Source: Streptococcus sp. SN-1 (GTDB lineage Bacteria; Bacillota; Bacilli; Lactobacillales; Streptococcaceae). From it: a stretch of DNA of 64,000 bases. The notes under the pieces were generated by a model, which was not told the DNA's origin, ran no database searches, and was given only the letters and a program-made list of their open reading frames with translations. The DNA is taken from NCBI RefSeq assembly GCF_041154385.1, contig NZ_AP028929.1:434001-498000 (forward strand). The letters are read 5' to 3'. Below are positions 57,699 to 64,000 of the stretch, in pieces; positions within the stretch are counted from its first letter, which is position 1, and the number at the start of each line of letters is the position of its first letter. The translations under genes and the position numbers were made by a program.

Positions 57699-58947
57699 GA
57701 TGAAAGAGAGTGGTATCGACTGGATCGGACAGATACCAGAAGAGTGGGAAGTAGTGAGACTTCAAGATATAGGGAACTATAGAAAAGGTCCATTTGGAAG
57801 TGCGATTACTATTGATATGTTTATCGAAAAAAGTCCTTGCTCATATAAAGTTTACGAGCAGAAAAATGCAATAAGAGGCAATTGTGAAATAGGTGAAGCT
57901 TATATTCCTAAAAGTGTTTATAATAATCTGAAAAATTTTTCAGTATATCCTCTGGATATTATAGTTAGTTGTGCTGGAACAATTGGAAAATGCTATATTT
58001 TACCTGAAGACTGTGAACAAGGAATTATTAATCAGGCTCTAATGAGAGTGAGAGTAAATAAAAGCGTTAATTTAGAGTATTTTCTTTATATTTTCGATAT
58101 TGTTTTATCGTATGCTGCTATCAAATATAGTAACGGAAGTGCAATTAAGAACATACCTCCATTTAATGTTCTTAATAAACTAAGAGTAACTTTGCCTTCA
58201 AATATTGAGCAACATCAAATTGTAAATTATCTTGATAAGAAAACTGCTCAGTTGGATAAGGTAAAAAGTTTACTAGAGGAGCAAATTCAAAAACTCAAAG
58301 ACTACCGTGCTAGCTTGATTTATGAGACTGTCACAAAAGGATTGGATAAAAACGTCCCCATGAAATATTCAGGTATCGACTGGATCGGACAGGTGCCTGA
58401 AGGGTGGGGAGTGAGTCGCCTAAAATATTATTTTGATATATATGCTGGAGGGGATATAGACGAAAGAAATACAGTTGAGGAATACACAGAAAGTCATCCT
58501 TATCCCGTTCTTTCTAATTCTCTCGAAAATGACGGTGTGTTGGGGTACACTAATAAATATCGATTTAAAAATAATTGTGTCACTGTGACTGGTAGGGGAG
58601 ATGTTGGAAAAGCAGTGTATAGGAATATTAAATTTTATCCTGTTGTTCGCTTATTGGTTTGTGTTCCAAAAAGTCAGGTGGATTGTAGATTTGTAACGTA
58701 TTGGATAAATTCAGCTATAATTGAGAAAAATCAAACAGCAGTTTCACAATTAACAATTCAAATGTTAGGGGAACTTATCTTTACAAATGTACCATATGTA
58801 GAACAGAAAAAAATCGCTGATTTCTTAGACGAAAAAACGGTTCAAATTGATAAATTAATTCAAATCAAGAACCAACAAATTAAAAATATTAACAAACAAC
58901 GACAAACTCTTATTTATGATTATGTAACAGGAAAGAGGAGAGTTTAG
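57691..58947 (+). CDS. hsdS: Type I restriction-modification specificity subunit HsdS
   Basis: A 418-residue protein with two target-recognition domains (about 15-175 and 230-380), each followed by a helical spacer (KKTAQLDKVKSLLEEQI, then EKTVQIDKLIQIKNQQI). Each half opens with the same motif (SGIDWIGQIPEEW and SGIDWIGQVPEGW). It sets the recognition sequence, which cannot be deduced here. Start at 57691 overlaps hsdM; an internal ATG at 57700 is the alternative. The variable halves are more AT-rich than the conserved parts, as usual for exchanged recognition domains. Confidence 0.93.
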   Translation: MTRMKESGIDWIGQIPEEWEVVRLQDIGNYRKGPFGSAITIDMFIEKSPCSYKVYEQKNAIRGNCEIGEAYIPKSVYNNLKNFSVYPLDIIVSCAGTIGKCYILPEDCEQGIINQALMRVRVNKSVNLEYFLYIFDIVLSYAAIKYSNGSAIKNIPPFNVLNKLRVTLPSNIEQHQIVNYLDKKTAQLDKVKSLLEEQIQKLKDYRASLIYETVTKGLDKNVPMKYSGIDWIGQVPEGWGVSRLKYYFDIYAGGDIDERNTVEEYTESHPYPVLSNSLENDGVLGYTNKYRFKNNCVTVTGRGDVGKAVYRNIKFYPVVRLLVCVPKSQVDCRFVTYWINSAIIEKNQTAVSQLTIQMLGELIFTNVPYVEQKKIADFLDEKTVQIDKLIQIKNQQIKNINKQRQTLIYDYVTGKRRV

Positions 58948-59000
58948 AAGTGTAACTTGTATCTGGTTGAAACAAGTGAATGATAGGATGGTCCTAAAAT

Positions 59001-61742
59001 ATGAAAGAAAATTATAGTCTATCTGTATCTCAAATAAAGAAATCGATTAAGGAAAATTCTTTAATCTTATTTGTTGGTGCGGGGATATCTGCTAATTCAA
59101 ATTTACCTACTTGGAAAGAATTGATTCAATCATTTAAAAAAGAATTGGATTTGCCAGATGGCGATTCGGATGATTATTTACGAGTTGCTCAGTATTATTA
59201 TGATACATTTGGGAAAAATCAGTATACAAAAAAGATAGAGGAAATTTTTTTTAGTAAGGGAACAAGTAAACCAAACGAGTTACATACACTAATAGAGAAA
59301 ATAGCTCCGAAACATATTATTACGACAAACTATGATTCTCTACTGGAAGATCAGTTTGAAAATGGCTTGTTAAAGTACAATGTCGTCGCTGAGGATAAAG
59401 ATATTCCATATACAAGTTCTGAAAGATATTTAATTAAAATGCATGGTGACTTCAGCAAAAAAAATATTGTTTTGAAAGAAGATGATTATTTAGACTATGC
59501 GTTAAATTTTCCAATGGTTTCTACTTTAATTCAGTCGTTGATAATGAACCATACCTTATTGTTCGTAGGCTATTCTTTAGGTGATTCGACTTTTAATTCT
59601 ATATTTCGATTGATTCAAAACACATTTAAATTAGATGCTAAATTCGCCTATTTTTATACACCTGAAGAACCTTCGATGATTATTAGAGAGTATTATAAAA
59701 AACAAGGCATTATCATTGTTTCTAACGAAACTTCTTCAGTTGAAGAAACGGACAATCAGAACAAAAAGTATATTAGTACAAAGAGATTTTTAGAGACTCT
59801 TTCTGAAAATAGGAATAACACGGTAAAGAATGCTGAAGATTTATGGAATCAACTTGCTTTTTTAGATAGGCTTAGTTTTATCGATTCGAAAGATTTTTCG
59901 ACATACTCCACTTTAAAGAGAAGAGCTTTAAACAGGGATGATAGCTATAGCTGGTTTGAAAATGATAGCTTAAGATTTGAACTTGAGGATCATGAAGAGT
60001 TACGAAATATGGTCACTAACAAATCTCTCTTAAAACATTTTTTTGATATTGAATTAGAAGAAACAAGAGAATTCAAAGCAAATAGATTTTTAATGGAGGC
60101 GTTCGAGTTATATGAGGAAAGACAATATGCTTTCGCAAAAGCAAAGTTTAGAGAGTTAGCGAATATAGCATTTCGCCAGAAAGACTATTTTAATTTTCTT
60201 GTGTGTGAATTTAATTTTCAACACATCCCCATAAATTTTTTTGAAGAAGCACCTAATTATGCTGAATCATTATATAGTGGAGAACTAAATGAACTCACGG
60301 AACAAATCATTAACTCGGTTACAGGTGATGAGAAAAAAATTATAGAATTTTTTAGAGATTCAATCCTTAACTTCAATTTTTTATACAGAAAATTAGAAAC
60401 GATTAATGAATTATTCGATAAAATTCGTGAAGAGCATGAAAACTATAGGAGGGGAGGACAGTCTTTTAATAACCATCTCTATAATGCTGAATTTGAAGTG
60501 AAAAATCTTTATAACTTTATAAAACTAAACTGTTTGTGTGTTGAACATTATAAGATGTTTAAATCAATCATTAATAGATACTTAGAAATGTTATTACTCA
60601 GTTATGATAATTCATATGTAAATCATGAAAAATTTATTTCTGAAGGGACAGCATCAATAATTAGGGAACTTGATTTGGACGATGTTCAATTGATTCTTCC
60701 TAGTATCGATTTTAAAGTAGTAGATTTATATTTTAGAAATTACTCATTTAGTAAAATTAAAGTTACTGTAGAAGCAGAAGAATTTTTATTTAACAGAATA
60801 ACTTATCTGCAAGAAAAGGTTAAATCTCATGTAGATACTCATTTCCATGAACTTAGAAATATGCTAAATTTTCTGCCTTTTATTGATGATGTAGACGTAT
60901 CAAGAATAATAAATATTTTAGACTCTCAAACACTATACTTTAATTTAGCTAAAGAAATTAAGGGTCTCATTAGAGTTGTCCGTGATAATAAAGGCGCTAT
61001 TAATGATGATTTGTTGAAATCTAAGATAGTTGATATTGTTAATAAACATTTAAATATAATTTTGAAAAATAATTTTTCTTTATATCATTCATCGTATCCT
61101 TTATATTCTCAGTTATTAGAATACTGCTCAACTGAAGAAGAAACTGCAAGAGTAGTGCTTGAAAAGCTCAATATAGATATTCTAAAAATTAAATATCAAA
61201 ATGATGATGTTGAAAATATTATGGAGTATTCTGATTTGTTACGTCATTTATTTAACAATCTTGAAGAGGATACTAAAAAAGATGTTCTAGAAATCCTAAG
61301 TGCTTATGAGGACTCAGAAAATATCTTTTATTACAAAGTAATTGAACTGATGTTTTCAAAAGTGTATGATTTTCCTAAGCTACAAAACAAAATCTATCAA
61401 CACTTAATTAAAAGAATTAATGAGGGGCATGAAGATGGCATAATAACAATACCAGATCCAAGAGAACAGTCAGTAGGTGATTTATACAATCTAAGCAGAG
61501 AGGGATATTTTTCAGAGTTTGACATTTTAAAAGATATCAAAGAAAATATTCGAGGACTCTACCCTGAAGTAGACTGGACTTGGTACGATGATAGAAGTGA
61601 TGAGGTAATTCATCGTTTATTAGAGTACAGAACTCCAATTAATATTAAAACTTATTTTTCAAAAAATGAAGAAGATAATAAATTGATTGATGAGTATATA
61701 ATCAGAACTCTCAATGAAGAAAAAATTACGTTTAAGAAATGA
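59001..61742 (+). CDS. SIR2-domain protein inserted in the type I restriction operon (putative antiphage NADase)
   Basis: A 913-residue protein. Residues about 10-250 are a SIR2-like domain: VGAGIS (25-30), TTNYD (108-112, catalytic Asn110), HG (His148) and GYSLGDSTF (190-198). This is the pattern of defence SIR2 domains such as ThsA and DSR proteins that cleave NAD+ in infected cells. From about 280 to 913 the protein is polar and mostly helical with no domain I recognise; it may sense phage or regulate the enzyme. It lies 53 bp after hsdS and 34 bp before hsdR in the same direction, so it is probably co-transcribed. It is clearly more AT-rich than hsdM and hsdR, consistent with separate acquisition. 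Activity and role are inferred. Confidence 0.82.
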   Translation: MKENYSLSVSQIKKSIKENSLILFVGAGISANSNLPTWKELIQSFKKELDLPDGDSDDYLRVAQYYYDTFGKNQYTKKIEEIFFSKGTSKPNELHTLIEKIAPKHIITTNYDSLLEDQFENGLLKYNVVAEDKDIPYTSSERYLIKMHGDFSKKNIVLKEDDYLDYALNFPMVSTLIQSLIMNHTLLFVGYSLGDSTFNSIFRLIQNTFKLDAKFAYFYTPEEPSMIIREYYKKQGIIIVSNETSSVEETDNQNKKYISTKRFLETLSENRNNTVKNAEDLWNQLAFLDRLSFIDSKDFSTYSTLKRRALNRDDSYSWFENDSLRFELEDHEELRNMVTNKSLLKHFFDIELEETREFKANRFLMEAFELYEERQYAFAKAKFRELANIAFRQKDYFNFLVCEFNFQHIPINFFEEAPNYAESLYSGELNELTEQIINSVTGDEKKIIEFFRDSILNFNFLYRKLETINELFDKIREEHENYRRGGQSFNNHLYNAEFEVKNLYNFIKLNCLCVEHYKMFKSIINRYLEMLLLSYDNSYVNHEKFISEGTASIIRELDLDDVQLILPSIDFKVVDLYFRNYSFSKIKVTVEAEEFLFNRITYLQEKVKSHVDTHFHELRNMLNFLPFIDDVDVSRIINILDSQTLYFNLAKEIKGLIRVVRDNKGAINDDLLKSKIVDIVNKHLNIILKNNFSLYHSSYPLYSQLLEYCSTEEETARVVLEKLNIDILKIKYQNDDVENIMEYSDLLRHLFNNLEEDTKKDVLEILSAYEDSENIFYYKVIELMFSKVYDFPKLQNKIYQHLIKRINEGHEDGIITIPDPREQSVGDLYNLSREGYFSEFDILKDIKENIRGLYPEVDWTWYDDRSDEVIHRLLEYRTPINIKTYFSKNEEDNKLIDEYIIRTLNEEKITFKK

Positions 61743-61776
61743 ACTGAACCAACGAAATGTTAGAAAGTGAGAAACT

Positions 61777-64000
61777 ATGGCAAATTTGGGCTTGAAGGAG
61801 CGCTATGATTTCCAGCAGTGGATTATCAAAGATTTGAGAGATAAGAATGACTATATTCAGCGGGACGCTACTTGCTACGATCCTAGATTAGCCATGGATG
61901 TGGAACTCCTGTGGGATTTTCTGATGGAGACCCAAGAGGAGACCATGGACTATCTCCTTAAAAAGCTTAGCAAGGAGACAATAGTCAATCTGATTAATAA
62001 AGAAATCGTCAAGGGTGGCTTTTTATTCGCTTTGAAAGAAGGAGTTTTTATTGAAAATAAACAACTTCGTCTTCTTTATCGTAAACCTGCTACTAGTTTT
62101 AATGAAAAAGCTGTTCAGCAATACCAAGCCAATTGTCTGTCTGTTATGGAAGAAGTGGTTTATGAGGAGAGCGACCGCATTGACCTTGTTATCTTTATCA
62201 ATGGATTAGCACTATTTGCTATCGAACTTAAGTTTAATCCCAGTGGTCAGTCTGTTCAGGATGCCATCAAGCAGCTCAAGAGGCGCAATCCTAAGAACCG
62301 TCTTTTCCGTTTTGAACAGGGAGTCTTGGCTTCCTTTGCGGTGGATACCCTAGAAGTCTATATGACGACGCAATTGAAAGGACAAGAAACCTATTTTCTA
62401 CCTTTTAATGTGGGGAAAGGGGAAGGTATTGAGATGGGAAGTGGCAACCCTCACAACCCTGATGGTGCCGATACAGACTATTTGTGGCTTGATGTCTTGA
62501 CCAAGGATAGTATTCTCCAGTTAATAGAGAGTTTTATCTTTTTTGAGATGGATAAGCATAAAAAGAAGACCCTGATTTTCCCGAGATACCATCAGCGAAG
62601 AGCAGTTAGCCGTCTCCTAGAAGACATGAAAGTCAACCATACTGACAGTAATTATCTGATTCAGCATTCGGCTGGTTCAGGTAAAACCAATACCATTGCC
62701 TGGTTGGCTCATAGTTTAGTTTCTCTTCATGATGATCAGAATCAAAACATCGTGGATACTGTATTAATCGTTACAGACCGTATCGTAGTTGATCGTCAGT
62801 TACAAGAAGCAGTCAAGGAAATTTCCCACAAGCCTGGAGTGGTCAAGGTAATGGGCGACAAAGAAACCTCCAGTGACTTAGCGGATGCGATTGCAGGAAA
62901 TACAAAAATCATAGCTACGACTATTCATAAGTTTGCCCAGATTAACCAATCCAACTGGATGTCTGTAGGGAACACTGCGAAAAAGAAATTTGCCATCCTG
63001 ATTGATGAAGCCCACAGTTCAACGACAGGATCCTATATGAGTTCGGTTAGTCAAGTCTTGACAGAAACAGATACAGAAGATGGAACTATCGATGAGATTC
63101 AAGAAGTAAGTGTTGCGGATGCTATCGAGCAGGAGATTGCTCGGACAGGTAAGCAGGACAATGTCTCAATCATTGCCTTCACCGCAACTCCAAAGGCGAC
63201 AACTCTACAGCTATTTGGTACAACACAAGCAGATGGTTCTAAAGCTCCTTTTGATGTTTATAGTATGAAGCAAGCTATTGAGGAAGGTTTTATTCTAGAT
63301 GTTTTAGATAACTATACGACTTATAAGACCTATTACAAGCTCAATAAAGCAGTCGAAGAAGATCCTGAGCTAAAAACGACTCTTGCTAAGCGTAAGATTG
63401 CAAAGTTTGTAGAATTATCTGATGAAAATATCAATCAAAAGGTTGAAATTATCATGGATCACTTTATCAGTCATGATATTATGGCTGAATTGGGTGGTCA
63501 AGGTAAGGCTATGATTGTGACTTCGGGTCGTGAGGTAGCAGTTAAGTATCAATTGGCCTTTCAAAAGTATTTCAAAGACCACAGTATCACTAGTATTGGA
63601 ACACTGATTGCCTTTTCTGGCAAGGTTGATTACCAAGGTGGTGAATATACTGAGTCGCAAATGAATCAGGTCAAGGAAGATTATTTGAAAGATCATTTTG
63701 ATACGGAAGACTACCAAATCCTGATTGTGGCAAATAAGTATCAGACAGGGTTTGACCAACCCAAACTGGTTGCTATGTATGTAGATAAAAAGTTGCGAAG
63801 TGTTGCTGCGGTGCAAACATTGTCTCGTTTGAATCGTATCTATAGAGGATACAACAAGAAGACCTTTATCCTTGATTTTAAAAATACTTATGACGATATT
63901 CGCTCAGCTTTTTCTCCCTACTACCGTGAGACTATTTTAGCAGATACAGTCACACCTAGTGATGTCTTGACCTTGGATCGGAAAATTGATGAGTATGGTA
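61777..64000 (+). CDS. hsdR: Type I restriction endonuclease subunit HsdR (3' end outside window)
   Basis: 741 codons are visible from ATG 61777 and the frame stays open to the window end. The N-terminal nuclease domain has the PD-(D/E)xK pattern (acidic residue in RIDLVIF, then ELK at 150-152). The motor domain has Walker A AGSGKT (299-304), DEAH (410-413) and later helicase motifs (IIAFTATPKAT, VANKYQTGFDQP, QTLSRLNRIYRG). HsdR translocates DNA with ATP and cuts unmethylated DNA as part of the HsdR-HsdM-HsdS complex. It follows the SIR2 gene by 34 bp. Its base composition matches hsdM rather than the SIR2 gene. Confidence 0.95.
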   Translation, partial: MANLGLKERYDFQQWIIKDLRDKNDYIQRDATCYDPRLAMDVELLWDFLMETQEETMDYLLKKLSKETIVNLINKEIVKGGFLFALKEGVFIENKQLRLLYRKPATSFNEKAVQQYQANCLSVMEEVVYEESDRIDLVIFINGLALFAIELKFNPSGQSVQDAIKQLKRRNPKNRLFRFEQGVLASFAVDTLEVYMTTQLKGQETYFLPFNVGKGEGIEMGSGNPHNPDGADTDYLWLDVLTKDSILQLIESFIFFEMDKHKKKTLIFPRYHQRRAVSRLLEDMKVNHTDSNYLIQHSAGSGKTNTIAWLAHSLVSLHDDQNQNIVDTVLIVTDRIVVDRQLQEAVKEISHKPGVVKVMGDKETSSDLADAIAGNTKIIATTIHKFAQINQSNWMSVGNTAKKKFAILIDEAHSSTTGSYMSSVSQVLTETDTEDGTIDEIQEVSVADAIEQEIARTGKQDNVSIIAFTATPKATTLQLFGTTQADGSKAPFDVYSMKQAIEEGFILDVLDNYTTYKTYYKLNKAVEEDPELKTTLAKRKIAKFVELSDENINQKVEIIMDHFISHDIMAELGGQGKAMIVTSGREVAVKYQLAFQKYFKDHSITSIGTLIAFSGKVDYQGGEYTESQMNQVKEDYLKDHFDTEDYQILIVANKYQTGFDQPKLVAMYVDKKLRSVAAVQTLSRLNRIYRGYNKKTFILDFKNTYDDIRSAFSPYYRETILADTVTPSDVLTLDRKIDEYG

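Noticed and set aside
55590..58947. Phase-variable type I system with invertible hsdS copies
   Set aside because: Only one hsdS is visible, with no inverted repeats or site-specific recombinase gene nearby. The direct repeats inside hsdS are reported separately.

Overview
The window looks like the chromosome of a mitis-group Streptococcus (S. mitis, S. oralis or S. pneumoniae-like). The evidence is the low GC content, the extended -10 promoters, LPXTG surface proteins, a complete accessory Sec (SecY2A2) locus, and a housekeeping block (corA, yqeG, yqeH, yhbY, nadD, yqeK, rsfS, tmcAL, yefM-yoeB) that from memory flanks the psrP-secY2A2 island of pneumococcus.

Region 1 (1-19951) is surface adhesins. 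It starts with the last 34 codons of an LPXTG protein. After an AT-rich regulatory gap comes one giant gene (905-19951, 6348 aa) for a serine-rich repeat glycoprotein. Its order is: accessory-Sec signal peptide, short Ser-rich stretch, unique N-terminal and Ig/Rib-like domains, a 622-residue tandem duplication, about 297 copies of a decapeptide, seven 77-residue repeats, and an LPNTG anchor.

Region 2 (20107-33871) is a co-directional run of eight sugar-modification genes. They encode about 13 catalytic glycosyltransferase domains (GT2, GT8, Gtf3-like, DUF1792/GT-D), many fused in one polypeptide, plus a hexapeptide acetyltransferase. Four of them carry a module resembling the C-terminal half of GtfB.

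Region 3 (34108-44501) is the dedicated export and glycosylation core: secY2, asp1, asp2, asp3, secA2, gtfA, gtfB, asp4, asp5. GtfA/GtfB would add the first sugar to the Ser/Thr repeats, the region 2 enzymes would extend the glycan, and SecA2/SecY2/Asp1-5 would export the product for sortase anchoring.

Region 4 (44501-55400) is core genome: a FUSC/ArAE-type membrane protein and sstT on the minus strand, then mscS, corA, the yqeG-yqeH-yhbY-nadD-yqeK-rsfS-tmcAL ribosome, NAD and tRNA genes, and the yefM-yoeB toxin-antitoxin pair. Between yqeH and yhbY lies a strikingly foldable 154-nt element.

Region 5 (55545-64000) is defence: a type I restriction-modification operon hsdM-hsdS-X-hsdR. X is an AT-rich 913-aa SIR2-domain protein inserted between hsdS and hsdR. 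hsdR runs off the end of the window.

The strongest candidates for something new are the SIR2 gene inside the restriction operon, the foldable yqeH-yhbY element, the GtfB-like module spread through the glycosyltransferases, and the size and layered duplication of the decapeptide array.
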